Shown here in pieces: positions 52,067 to 60,810 of a stretch of DNA of 64,000 nucleotides. Below the pieces are notes generated by a model. The model saw nothing but the letters and a program-made list of their open reading frames with translations, made no database searches and was not told the DNA's origin. Source of the stretch: an uncultured Myxococcales bacterium (GTDB taxonomy: Bacteria; Myxococcota_A; Polyangia; Polyangiales; Polyangiaceae); contig CALMUT010000129.1 of NCBI GenBank assembly GCA_937872925.1, positions 39,293-103,292 on the forward strand, written 5' to 3'. Numbering within the stretch: position 1 is the stretch's first letter; every line of letters starts with the position of its first letter. Made by a program: the position numbers and the translations under genes.

Positions 52067-54405
52067 GCGTGGGTTTCGTAAACAAACACGTCGAGAATAC
52101 TGCGTAGCCCTGTGATCGAGTCGCGTTGCTTCGGTGAACCGCGGGCCACCAGATCGCTGCGCTCTTCAAAGTCCTTTGTCCACGCATAGGCGGACACGCG
52201 GCCGGTCACCCGGTCCAAGGTCAGGTTGAGCTCTGGGGTGCGTGCGGAGACCATGCCCAGCGGATCTTTGCGTCGCTGCTTGGCCTCACTGATGTACATC
52301 TGTCCGAAGATCAGCTGCGGGCGCAGGGTGCGACCCGTGGAGATCTCCGGAATCAACGAAAAGCCGCGTACGACCATGGGCGCTTTGCGGCGAACGACGT
52401 TCGCCAGGGTCGGCATGATGTCCATGGTGGAGCACAGGCCCGTGAGCTTCCGTGGCTGGATGAATTTCGCATTGAAAGCTAGTGGCACGTGCAGAACGAC
52501 GGAGGACAGATCGTAGCCGTAACCGGCGTTCGCGTGGCGCGGTAGATCAAAACCCACGCCGTGGTCGGCGCTCAGCACGACCAGGGCCTGCCCCGAGAGT
52601 TCGTTCTCGATGCCCGCGAGCAAGCGTCCCACGTGGCCATCGGTGTAGGACAGTTCTGCGTCGTAGCGATCTGCGGGCTCGTCGCCGTAACGGGGACCGT
52701 CCGGAGGATCCGTGATGGGCGAGTGCAGATCGTAGTAGTGCACCCACAGGAACAGAGGACGATCGTCGCGGGCGCGGAGCGCTTGCAACGCGGCGTCGGT
52801 GACACGGTCGGCATTCAGGCTATTGGCGTCGGACCAGCCTTTTCCGGGAGTCTCATCGATGTGCTCGAAGCCTTGGGTGATGCCTTTCCAGTGTCCTGGG
52901 CCGAAGTAATATTGCGGGACTACGGCGCTGGTTTTGTAGCCTGATTCTTTGAGTACTTCGGCGAGGGTGACGTTTTCGTCCTGGATCGGAAAGGGCTGAC
53001 GTCCAGTCGGGTCCCGCGCGATTTCCGAGTCGAAGCGTGAAGTGAAGAGGCTGGGAAAGGATAGGCGTGTGGAGGGGCCTTGGCTGAAACAGTTTTCGAA
53101 TACGGCGCTCTGTTTCAGGAAAGCGTCGATCTTTGGTGCCGGGTCGCGTTTGGCGCCGAAGCTGGCCAAGTGTTTTGGCGCAAATGCATCCAGAGTGATC
53201 AACACAATGGGGGGTCTTGCCGGGAGCTCGGCGGGCACCGGATGATCGAAGCGGCCTCGGATGTCTTTTAGCTCTCGAGTGGAGAGGTCTTCGCCGTCGC
53301 AGTTTTCATCGATGCCGTTGCCGGGGATGTCCACGGCGCCGGCGTAGACTTTCGGGTTGTTCGGATCGCAATCCCGACCGCCGAAGCCATTCAGGTGTCC
53401 ATCCCGATCGAAATCCAAGAGAAACACCACCAAAGTGTGTCCAAGCCTGGCTAGATGCACGCTGCGACTCATGGCGTCGAGAGCGCCGCCGGATTCCGGT
53501 CCGAGCTTCGCGCCGGACACCAGCCCCACGCCCAGCACGACCAGCCAGATCCCACGCAGGGCCCAGCGCATGGCGGCGATGCGTCCCACCAGCGCCAACA
53601 GCACAACCAAGACGAGGGCGCCGCAAAGCGTGACGAGTCCAAAGGCCAAATGATGAAACGGCAGGTACGGCAACGCGAAGCGCAGCAAGTACGCGCCCAC
53701 GCCCATCGCGATCAGAAGCAAAAGCACGATCCACGCGACGACGCGCCGCGGCGTGCGCACCACGACGCCAAGAACGGGGATGCGCCCAAAGTGGTGCACG
53801 AGAAACCGCATCCATGCGGCCAATGCGCGCCACAAGATCAGACCCGCGATGACGAAGCCGATGTGGGCGGCGCCGATGACCAAGGCCGCGTTCGTGGCGC
53901 GCACAATTAGAAGGATGACTTCCCGCGAGACGACTACGGAGCTTGTCACGGCAGCCGCCGTCATCAGCAAAGCGCTGAGCAGGGTCGCGCTGCGTCGCGT
54001 GCGAAGTTCGGGGTCGGTCGTCGACAGCCACGCCCAACTGCCCCGGGCGGCGCCGAGCAGAAGTACCCAAAACCGCGACACGGGTTCGCGAGTCAAGGTC
54101 GCCCAGATCAGGGCCAAGGGCGCCGCGGCGAGGGCTGCAACCAGCGCCGAGAGAAATAGCCCCGCAACTGCGCCGGACCAGAACTGTGCGTCGATGACCG
54201 CGTAGCGCGCCAAGCTGATTTCGTCGTACAGCCACGCACACAGGGCGAGGCATTGCGTGAAGCCAAGGACGCTCAGGGCGGCGGACAGGCGCGTCGGAGC
54301 CGGCGCGACGGGCGCTGCCGCGGAAGTGGGGTGCGCCCCGGTGCCCGGCTCGGCGGCCGCCGTGTTCCCTGGGGGAATGCCGGCGTCAGATTGGCCGTCG
54401 GTCAT
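52060..54405 (-). CDS. Membrane-bound alkaline-phosphatase/sulfatase-superfamily enzyme with MopE-like motif
   Basis: The protein has 781 residues. The first ~325 hold about eight membrane helices. Then comes a calcium-binding-type motif (FDRDGHLNG, DCDPNNP, DIPGNGIDENCDGED, about 332-380) of the kind found in MopE and many myxobacterial surface proteins. The catalytic domain (about 400-781) has LITLDAF, WVHYYDLHSP and VLSADHGVG, the metal-binding Asp/His motifs of the superfamily. The usual Cys/Ser-x-Pro-x-Arg sulfatase signature is absent; PSTRLSFPSL (near 445) stands in its place, so a Ser or Thr nucleophile is likely, as in phosphotransferases of the LtaS/EptA type. Role: transfer or removal of a phospho- or sulfo-group on surface lipid or glycan. 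Confidence 0.8.
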   Translation of the reverse strand: MTDGQSDAGIPPGNTAAAEPGTGAHPTSAAAPVAPAPTRLSAALSVLGFTQCLALCAWLYDEISLARYAVIDAQFWSGAVAGLFLSALVAALAAAPLALIWATLTREPVSRFWVLLLGAARGSWAWLSTTDPELRTRRSATLLSALLMTAAAVTSSVVVSREVILLIVRATNAALVIGAAHIGFVIAGLILWRALAAWMRFLVHHFGRIPVLGVVVRTPRRVVAWIVLLLLIAMGVGAYLLRFALPYLPFHHLAFGLVTLCGALVLVVLLALVGRIAAMRWALRGIWLVVLGVGLVSGAKLGPESGGALDAMSRSVHLARLGHTLVVFLLDFDRDGHLNGFGGRDCDPNNPKVYAGAVDIPGNGIDENCDGEDLSTRELKDIRGRFDHPVPAELPARPPIVLITLDAFAPKHLASFGAKRDPAPKIDAFLKQSAVFENCFSQGPSTRLSFPSLFTSRFDSEIARDPTGRQPFPIQDENVTLAEVLKESGYKTSAVVPQYYFGPGHWKGITQGFEHIDETPGKGWSDANSLNADRVTDAALQALRARDDRPLFLWVHYYDLHSPITDPPDGPRYGDEPADRYDAELSYTDGHVGRLLAGIENELSGQALVVLSADHGVGFDLPRHANAGYGYDLSSVVLHVPLAFNAKFIQPRKLTGLCSTMDIMPTLANVVRRKAPMVVRGFSLIPEISTGRTLRPQLIFGQMYISEAKQRRKDPLGMVSARTPELNLTLDRVTGRVSAYAWTKDFEERSDLVARGSPKQRDSITGLRSILDVFVYETHAH

Positions 54406-54492
54406 GGGCAGCGCCGACCATTACGCGGCCCGATGTGCTCGGGCAAGGGAGAACCGGCCCGCCCGGCGCTGACTGCGGCTTCCACTGCGGCA

Positions 54493-55260
54493 ATGCTCTG
54501 GTATCGTGCCCGCCGCATGGCCGGTCGCCCGCCCGCAGAAGGCGAAAACACGCTGATTGTCACGCCCACTTACAACGAGCGTTACAACCTGCCCCTCTTC
54601 GCCCGCGCGACCCTCGAAGTTGCGCCGCGAGCCCATTTGCTGATCGTGGACGACGCCTCGCCCGACGGCACGGGCCGCGTGGCTGACGAGCTCGCGGCGG
54701 GAGACGAACGCATCTCCGTCCTGCACCGTGCAGGCAAGCTGGGCTTGGGTACGGCGTACATCGAAGGCTTCGGAGTCGGCCTGGACAAAGACTTCAACTA
54801 CTTCGTCGAGATGGACACCGATCTGTCCCATGATCCGAACTACCTGCCCGGCTTCTTTGAAGCCTTTGCCGATGGTGCCGATGTCGTGATCGGATCCCGT
54901 AACGTTCCCGGCGGCGGCGTCGAAGGTTGGGGACTTGGACGCCATGTCTTGTCCAAAGGCGGGTCGCTGTACGCGCGCAGCATTCTGGGCGTGAAGGTGC
55001 GGGACCTCACCAGTGGCTACAAAGGCTACACGCGTCGCGCGCTGGAGAGCATCGACCTTTCCAGCATCGACTCCAACGGCTACTCGTTCCAGATTGAAAC
55101 GACCTTCCGCGCGCTCCGTCGCGGCATGCGCGTTGCCGAAGTGCCCATCGTGTTCGTGGATCGCCGGGCCGGCGAGAGCAAGATGAGTCGGAAGATCTTT
55201 GCCGAAGCGGTGATGATGGTGTGGAAGTTGCGCTTGTCCGCGTTGCGCGGCGAGATCTGA
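54493..55260 (+). CDS. Polyprenol-phosphate glycosyltransferase (GT2, dolichol-phosphate-mannose-synthase-like)
   Basis: The protein has 255 residues. GT2 fold with LIVTPTYNERYNL, LLIVDDASPDGT, the metal-binding MDTDLSHDPNYLP, IGSRNVPGG and LTSGYKGYTR. The closing RRAGESKMS is the signature of DPM1-type enzymes, which make polyprenyl-phospho-mannose or related donors at the cytoplasmic membrane face. It has no membrane domain. It probably supplies the GT-C enzymes in the window. ATG 54493 and ATG 54517 are both possible starts. It is divergent from the sulfatase-fold gene and 3 bp upstream of a GT-C gene. Confidence 0.92.
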   Translation: MLWYRARRMAGRPPAEGENTLIVTPTYNERYNLPLFARATLEVAPRAHLLIVDDASPDGTGRVADELAAGDERISVLHRAGKLGLGTAYIEGFGVGLDKDFNYFVEMDTDLSHDPNYLPGFFEAFADGADVVIGSRNVPGGGVEGWGLGRHVLSKGGSLYARSILGVKVRDLTSGYKGYTRRALESIDLSSIDSNGYSFQIETTFRALRRGMRVAEVPIVFVDRRAGESKMSRKIFAEAVMMVWKLRLSALRGEI

Positions 55261-55263
55261 GTC

Positions 55264-56826
55264 GTGCCCTTGCCGAAGGCCCGCGCCCGCTGGGAACTGC
55301 TGCTCGCTGCGGTGGTGCTCGCGGTCCTCAGCTACAGCACGATGTACCCGGGCATCACCTCGCCCAACGAGCGCTCACGTTTGTACTTGGCGGTTTCCCT
55401 GGTCGATTCGGGCAGTCTCAGCATCGACGCGCCGGTGCGCCGCTATGGCCACATCCTCGACACGGCGTCGTTTCAGGGCCACCTGTACTCGGACAAAGCA
55501 CCGGGCTCGAGCTTCTTGGCGGCGGGCGTGTACGCCGTTGCGAAGAAGGTTGCTGCGCCGGAGACGTTGGGTATCGCGGCGCTACTCAACTGGATGCGGC
55601 GGGGCTTGATGGTGCCCCTGGGGCTGCTGGGGTTCGTGCTGCTGCGCAGCCTGCTTCGGCGCACCGGCGTGGTGCAGTCGGTGATCGATCTCTGTTCTAT
55701 CGGCTGGATCTTGGGCAGCGCCGCGTTCCACTACAGCACGGCCTTCTTCGGACATCAGATCGTCGCGGTGGCGTTGCTGCTGGCGCTGCGCATGGCGCTG
55801 GCCGCGGAGGACTGCGCCCGGGCGCGCTGGCTGCGCACGGCGCTCTTGGCGGCCGCTTCGGGAGCGGCCGCGGGCATGGCTGGGCTCACCGAGTACCAGG
55901 CCGGCATTCCCGCAGCGCTGCTGACGTTGTACTTGCTGAGCGGGCGTCTGAGGCGCAGCCCCGCAGCGTTGATCGGATTTTTCTTGGGCGCGGCGCCGTT
56001 CGTGGCGCTGCTTGCCTGGTACAACACCCGTGCTTTCGGAGGGCCCCTTGAGCTTTCGTACCACCATCTGACCAACCCCAGCCTGCACGAGATCCACACC
56101 CAGGGCATTGGTGGCATCACCGTTCCACAGTGGGAGAGCTTCCACGGCGGCGTATTGAGTTTGCACCGCGGGCTGTTGGGCTCGAGTCCCATGTTTGTCT
56201 TCGCGTTGCCGGGGATCGTTGCCTTGTGGCGCGCGCGTGGGCCGCGGCTGTGCCTCCTGCTCACTTCGGCGTCGCTTTACTACCTGCTCTTCATTTCCAG
56301 CTCGAATATGTGGTTTGCGGGCTGGGGCTTCGGCCCGCGGCTGCTGGTGCCGGCGCTTGGCTGGATGTGCGTGCTGGTAGCGCATGGCGCGCAGAGCGTG
56401 ATGCGATGGTCCGTCGCGGATGGGCTGCTGCGCGGGGTAGTGCTGGTGGGTGTGTTGGTGTGTCAGGCCGTGCATGTGTTCTTTCCCGAACCGCCGGAGA
56501 CCACCGAAAACCCACTGGCTGACGTCGTGTTAGTGCTGTTTCGGGCCGGGCTCGTCGCGCCCAACCTGGCTCGGGAGGCACTGGGCGATCTGTGGAGCTT
56601 GGTTCCCCTCGTGCTCTTGCTTGCATTGCTGCTGGGCTTCTTGCTGTTTCGTCGCGTGCCGCCCCGGAGTGCGCTCAAGAAGATTGCCGTGCCTATCATC
56701 GCGCTGTCGCTGTTGCCGGTGTTCTTCGGGATCGTGCGCGCGCAGGGGCCTTCATGGTCTGAGGGGGAGCGCAGCGACTTCGTGCGCTTTGTGCGGCGGG
56801 TCGATACGGGGCGTGCCAAACACTGA
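55264..56826 (+). CDS. Polytopic GT-C-like glycosyltransferase
   Basis: The protein has 520 residues and about 11-12 membrane helices. The first extracytoplasmic loop contains ITSPNERSRLYLAVSLVDSG, with the Glu-Arg pair typical of this group, and then YSDKAPGSSFLAAGVY. The 'SDKAPG-x-S' motif is a recognisable feature of a family of bacterial GT-C-like proteins. It follows the polyprenol-phosphate sugar synthase by 3 bp, so it is likely to use the lipid-linked sugar made by it. The acceptor is unknown. The start is GTG 55264. Confidence 0.75.
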   Translation: MPLPKARARWELLLAAVVLAVLSYSTMYPGITSPNERSRLYLAVSLVDSGSLSIDAPVRRYGHILDTASFQGHLYSDKAPGSSFLAAGVYAVAKKVAAPETLGIAALLNWMRRGLMVPLGLLGFVLLRSLLRRTGVVQSVIDLCSIGWILGSAAFHYSTAFFGHQIVAVALLLALRMALAAEDCARARWLRTALLAAASGAAAGMAGLTEYQAGIPAALLTLYLLSGRLRRSPAALIGFFLGAAPFVALLAWYNTRAFGGPLELSYHHLTNPSLHEIHTQGIGGITVPQWESFHGGVLSLHRGLLGSSPMFVFALPGIVALWRARGPRLCLLLTSASLYYLLFISSSNMWFAGWGFGPRLLVPALGWMCVLVAHGAQSVMRWSVADGLLRGVVLVGVLVCQAVHVFFPEPPETTENPLADVVLVLFRAGLVAPNLAREALGDLWSLVPLVLLLALLLGFLLFRRVPPRSALKKIAVPIIALSLLPVFFGIVRAQGPSWSEGERSDFVRFVRRVDTGRAKH

Positions 56827-56870
56827 CCAAGCGCTTGCGCTCTTGGCCGGGGCAGAGCATCGTCAGCGCC

Positions 56871-57863
56871 ATGCCCGCCGCAGGGGAGAGCCCACGCACG
56901 CTGCGCACACGGATCCACGAAGCCATCTTGCTGCGGGGCGCCGAATCCCGCGCGGCGGCTTTGCCGGAAGCCACGACCGCGGAGCTGGCACAGCTGGCGG
57001 CATCCGCGCAAAGCCGCTTTCGTGCAGCGCGGGCGCTGCGTGACGCGGGTGAGCACGGGGCGGCTGCGACGCTGTATCGGGAAGTCGCGCGGCATCTGAT
57101 CGCGGCATTCCTGTCGTTCCACAAACGGGGATCCGACGCGCCTCTGGAGGCGTTCCAGAATGGCGTGGAAGCCGGAGATTTCGCCGGATTCTCGCCCCAA
57201 GACCTGGAACCCGGCGCTCAGCTACGTCGCGCCTTGGATCTAGCGGCCGCAGCGGACACGCTCTTCATCGACGCGCTGAGCACAGCGGACGCTCGCGCGG
57301 CCCTGGACGCCGTGGATGCCGCCCTCAGCCGCATCGGAAGCGCCATCGAAGCGCGCACGGTGCAGCAAATCCGCCGAACCCGCTACGGGCGCATTTTGGG
57401 TTTGTTTTTTTTGGTTGTGATGGCCCTTGGAGTCATCGGCTACGCGCTGCTCGCTCCCAACAACATTGCGCGCGGGCAGCCCGTCATCGCGGACAGCTAT
57501 TGGCCAGGCAGCGCGCGGGCCGACGCGCTGGTCAACGGCAAGAACGAATCGCCCTGGGCGTCCGCAACCGCGCGGAACGGCAAAGCCTGGTTCCGCATTG
57601 ACCTTGGCTCTGCGCAGCGCATCCGCGGCGCGCTCGTCGTCAATCGCAAGGACGACTACGCCAACGTCAATCAGGGCATCGTGATCGAGGTGTCCGACGA
57701 CGACCGCGACTTCAAAGAAGTTGCGCGCTCCGACAAGAGCAAGGGCCCCGGCGAAAGCTGGCGCTTCCGCAGCATCGACACCACCGCGCGCTACGTGCGC
57801 GTGCGCCGCCTCGCCGGCGAGGGCGGGTTTGCGTTGAGCGAGATCGAGATTTACGGCGGCTGA
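56871..57863 (+). CDS. Membrane protein with helical N-terminal and periplasmic discoidin domain (paralogue of 30236-31216)
   Basis: The protein has 330 residues. A helical, Ala-rich N-terminal region (about 1-175) is followed by one membrane helix (IGLFF region, about 180-200, after RRTRYGR) and a discoidin-like domain: NIARGQPVIADS, WFRIDLGSAQRIRGALVVN, VIEVSDDDRDFKEVAR, ARYVRVRRLAG and FALSEIEIYG. The order matches the protein at 30236 exactly, and both belong to glycosyltransferase blocks. ATG 56871 is chosen because the upstream TTG 56835 adds no recognisable sequence. The discoidin domain probably binds a sugar on the periplasmic side. Confidence 0.75.
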   Translation: MPAAGESPRTLRTRIHEAILLRGAESRAAALPEATTAELAQLAASAQSRFRAARALRDAGEHGAAATLYREVARHLIAAFLSFHKRGSDAPLEAFQNGVEAGDFAGFSPQDLEPGAQLRRALDLAAAADTLFIDALSTADARAALDAVDAALSRIGSAIEARTVQQIRRTRYGRILGLFFLVVMALGVIGYALLAPNNIARGQPVIADSYWPGSARADALVNGKNESPWASATARNGKAWFRIDLGSAQRIRGALVVNRKDDYANVNQGIVIEVSDDDRDFKEVARSDKSKGPGESWRFRSIDTTARYVRVRRLAGEGGFALSEIEIYGG

Positions 57864-57950
57864 TCTTCGGCTGCACGCTCCAGATTTCGCAAGTTCTGGC
57901 TCCACGCTGGGGCCGGCTCTGCTGCAGACGGGCCGCAGGGTGCGGCTGGC

Positions 57951-58280
57951 GTGCGGTTTGCGCTTTCTACTGGCACGCACTCGGTCGTTGGTTTCGACCT
58001 GTCAGGTTCTTTCGGACCCTACGACACGCGGTTCTGCGGGACCCTCGACGTGGACTGCACAAACGACCGCGTCGAGTACGACGTCGCGATCTGGGTCAAC
58101 ACCGGCGCGTTCTTCGAACACCGCTTCGACAATGGCATTCTGATTCGCCCAACCCTAGGTCGCGCCTGGTTGGTCAACCCGGACGCAGCGTCCTGCACGA
58201 AGCCCGACCAGGTCCGCTGCGAAAGCCGCAGCGACGCGCTCCTGTTCGCATCGCTCACTATCGGCGCCTGGAAACTTTGA
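57951..58280 (+). pseudogene. Possible remnant of an outer-membrane protein
   Basis: This ~109-residue open frame has amphipathic strands (FGPYDTRFCG, YDVAIWVNTG, ILIRPTLGRAWLV) and ends LLFASLTIGAWKL, as beta-barrels do. There is no signal peptide and no clear ribosome site upstream of GTG 57951. It could be the 3' end of a decayed porin-like gene, or chance. The 157 bp after it contain nothing recognisable. Confidence 0.35.
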
Positions 58281-58436
58281 CGGAGGTCGACTCGCGCATC
58301 CAGGCCAATGTCGCTCGAACTCGCCCACTGCAAGCCTCAGCCGTTGCCGCTGGTGTCGCCTGCGGCGACGGAGCTTGCGCCAGTGGTTCGCTGGGCGCGT
58401 GCACGGCAGACCCAACGAGAAGCGACCGCCGCCAGA

Positions 58437-58775
58437 CTAGCTCGAACTCGCGGCGATAGCTGCTCGAAGCTGTTCTTCGGTCGTCCACACGTTGCCGCAT
58501 TCGCCACACCCCCAGAATGAAGCGCCATCAGGCTTCAGACCCGCGTCCATGTACACTACCACGCCACTGCAGGCTCCCATCGGACCAGGGCACGGATAGT
58601 CTTTGGTCTTTTCGGTCAGGGTCTCCGCCGTGAACTTGATGCCGTGCCCGGTTCCGCAAAGCGGGCAGTCGTACATGGCGAGCGGCAGGCCCCGCGACCG
58701 TGCGGTTTCGATCCACTTTCGCTGCTCCGGCGACGCATCAAAGGTGGTGTTTTTCGTGTCGCAATTGAGTTTCAT
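58437..58775 (-). CDS. Small zinc-ribbon-like protein
   Basis: The protein has 112 residues. Two Cys pairs are visible (YDCPLCGTGHG and WGCGECGNVW), plus a third Cys group (PCPGPMGAC), so it is likely to bind one zinc as a ribbon. No signal peptide is present, so it is cytoplasmic. GGAG lies 6 bp before ATG 58775. It follows the GlpD-like gene by 34 bp on the same strand and may share its transcript. Function unknown. Confidence 0.65.
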   Translation of the reverse strand: MKLNCDTKNTTFDASPEQRKWIETARSRGLPLAMYDCPLCGTGHGIKFTAETLTEKTKDYPCPGPMGACSGVVVYMDAGLKPDGASFWGCGECGNVWTTEEQLRAAIAASSS

Positions 58776-58809
58776 GTTGGCTCCGGGATTGAGCACCACG
58801 CCTGCGACC

Positions 58810-60453
58810 TCAGTCTCGCGACGCAGCTTCGGCGGCGGTTTTTTCACGAAAGTACTCCTCCAGACGGGTTTCCGCCTTTTCACCGAACAAGATCTCGGCC
58901 ACTTCGCGTAGGCCAGTGGAGTTCTTGATGTCTTCGTCCGAAACCACGAGGTCGATCTTCGAGCGCCGACGCATGAAGTCGTCAAGCTTGACGATCATCT
59001 CGTGCTCGGCAGCGTTGTGAAGCTCGGCGCGCAGGTAGTCCGTCGACCCCATGATGTCCTCGCCCATCCTGGGATCGGCGCGGACCGCCTCCAGCAGATC
59101 GAAGGCGCGGCGGCCGTAGCGACGCCATAAGCGATCGCTGAGGGGTTCGGTGTCCGGCTTGCTGCGTAGACCGTCCAGCTTCATCAGCCGCGCTTGGCGG
59201 TAGAACTCCACGCGCGTGGCCGGTGCCGGCTCCCCGAACCAATTGGCCAGGTCGGGCTCCAACGGGACGCCCAACCGTTCCACTTGCGCGGCTACCTCTT
59301 CGCCAACATTCAGGCAGTCCGTCAGTTTGCCCCCGAAGATGGTGACGACCTTGCGCTCGGCGTCGCTTTCGATCTCGTGCTTGCGGCTCAGAGACGTCCA
59401 ATCCACGTTCAGGTGATCGCTGCCCTCACGGCGCACGACGAGGGGGCGCACTCCGGATCGCTCCGCGATGATGTCTTTCTTGGAGAGCGGCTGCTTGAGA
59501 TCCAAGCGTTGGTTGATTTGCTCCAACAAAAACGCACGGTCGTCGTCGTCTACCCGGGTGAACGGCGTATCCACCCGGGTGTCCGTGGTGCCAATCACCG
59601 AACGTCGTCCCATGGGGATTACATAGAACAGGCGCTGCGTGTCGTCGAAAAACGCCAGCACGCGATCGTGGCGCGTGGTCGTCAAGCGAGGCACGACTAG
59701 GTGGATGCCCTTCGAGTAGACGATGCGATGCTCCGTGCGCACATCCCACAAACCATTCACTTCGTCGGCGAAGGGGCCGGCGGCGTTTACCAGGATACGT
59801 GCAGAAGCGTTGAAGGTCTGGCCGCTGTCCAGGTCGCGTAGGGTCGCAAGCCAACGGTCGTCAGTGCGCTGTGCCGAGAGCAATTCGACGTAGTTGGCCA
59901 CGGCGGCTCCAGCGTCCAAAGCCGAGCGCACGAAGGAAAAGACGAAGCGCGAATCGTTGTCGATGAGGTAGGCGTCTTGGTACTGAATGCCACCGCGCAA
60001 GGTGTCCGTCTTGATGACCGGCTCCTCCGCCTTCACGCCGGCGGCGCTGAACAGTTTCGGAGCGCCGGTGCCAAACAGGCCAATCACCCAGTATGCCGTG
60101 GCGCCGAGAGCGGCAAACCACGGCGCGTAGGGCGCAGAGCGATCCAACGCCGCCAAGAAACCGATCTCCTTGATGTTGTCGGGGTACGCTTGCATCAGGC
60201 GGTTGCGGGAGCGACACAAACCAAAGACGAGGGGCAGCTCGTAGCCCTCCAGATACTTGAAGCCGCCCCACACCAGGTTGGAGGACTCTTGGCTGGTGAA
60301 GTGCCCAAAGTCGCCGCGGTCGATCAACCCCACGGACGCCCCCCGCCCAGCGAGCGCTGCTGCTGACACGGCGCCATTGATCCCGGCGCCGACGATCAAC
60401 ACGTCGAACAGGCCACTTTGCAGCGCGGCAAGCTTCGTCTTGCGAAGAGTCAC
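58810..60453 (-). CDS. glpD: FAD-dependent glycerol-3-phosphate dehydrogenase/oxidase
   Basis: The protein has 547 residues. The N-terminal FAD-binding motif is VLIVGAGINGAVSAAALAGRG, cited here as GAGINGAVSA. LIDRGDFGHFTSQESSN and LVWGGFKYLEGYELPLV are the two signatures of the GlpD family. AGPFADEVNGL and GTTDTRVDTPF follow. The C-terminal helical cap domain ends ~residue 547. It oxidises sn-glycerol-3-phosphate to dihydroxyacetone phosphate and feeds electrons to quinone at the membrane. GTG 60453 is chosen because the Rossmann motif starts ~16 residues later; longer frames add unrelated sequence. A 22-bp near-palindrome lies ~105 bp upstream. Confidence 0.85.
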   Translation of the reverse strand: MTLRKTKLAALQSGLFDVLIVGAGINGAVSAAALAGRGASVGLIDRGDFGHFTSQESSNLVWGGFKYLEGYELPLVFGLCRSRNRLMQAYPDNIKEIGFLAALDRSAPYAPWFAALGATAYWVIGLFGTGAPKLFSAAGVKAEEPVIKTDTLRGGIQYQDAYLIDNDSRFVFSFVRSALDAGAAVANYVELLSAQRTDDRWLATLRDLDSGQTFNASARILVNAAGPFADEVNGLWDVRTEHRIVYSKGIHLVVPRLTTTRHDRVLAFFDDTQRLFYVIPMGRRSVIGTTDTRVDTPFTRVDDDDRAFLLEQINQRLDLKQPLSKKDIIAERSGVRPLVVRREGSDHLNVDWTSLSRKHEIESDAERKVVTIFGGKLTDCLNVGEEVAAQVERLGVPLEPDLANWFGEPAPATRVEFYRQARLMKLDGLRSKPDTEPLSDRLWRRYGRRAFDLLEAVRADPRMGEDIMGSTDYLRAELHNAAEHEMIVKLDDFMRRRSKIDLVVSDEDIKNSTGLREVAEILFGEKAETRLEEYFREKTAAEAASRD

Positions 60454-60558
60454 GGCGGCAATCTCGCAGAACCCACCGCGCTCGCCAACGCCCAAACCGG
60501 GTGCGCCGAAAACCGCCCCAGGAACGCGGCCACAGTTACGGTGCCTTTGCCGTTGATC

Positions 60559-60580
60559 GGGCAGCGTGCACACGCTGCCC
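60559..60580. promoter_or_regulatory. Inverted repeat between glpD and a lipoprotein gene
   Basis: GGGCAGCGTG (60559) and CACGCTGCCC (60571) are perfect 10-bp arms with a CA spacer; a further GGGCAGC half-site follows at 60584. It lies in the divergent 357-bp region and could be an operator for glpD. The rest of this gap holds no gene; a good ribosome-binding site for the lipoprotein lies at its right end. Confidence 0.55.
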
Positions 60581-60810
60581 TGCGGGCAGCGCCCGGGACC
60601 GTCAGCGTGACGCAGCTACTGCGGGAGGCTGCCTGCGCGCGGCCAGGGTCGGGATCCCTTGCGTCGCTGCGACAGCGAGGCGAGAAAAGCGTGAACGTTG
60701 CTCGGAGTGGCGCACCACATAGCATCGTTGTGGTGCCGAATCGGATAGTTCAGCTCGATGCCGGGGACCAGCGCCCCGGGCGCCCCCAGCAGGCCAAAGG
60801 AGTCATATCC

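Noticed and set aside
52060..54405. Canonical formylglycine-dependent sulfatase
   Set aside because: The Cys/Ser-x-Pro-x-Arg signature is missing, so a formylglycine mechanism is not supported.
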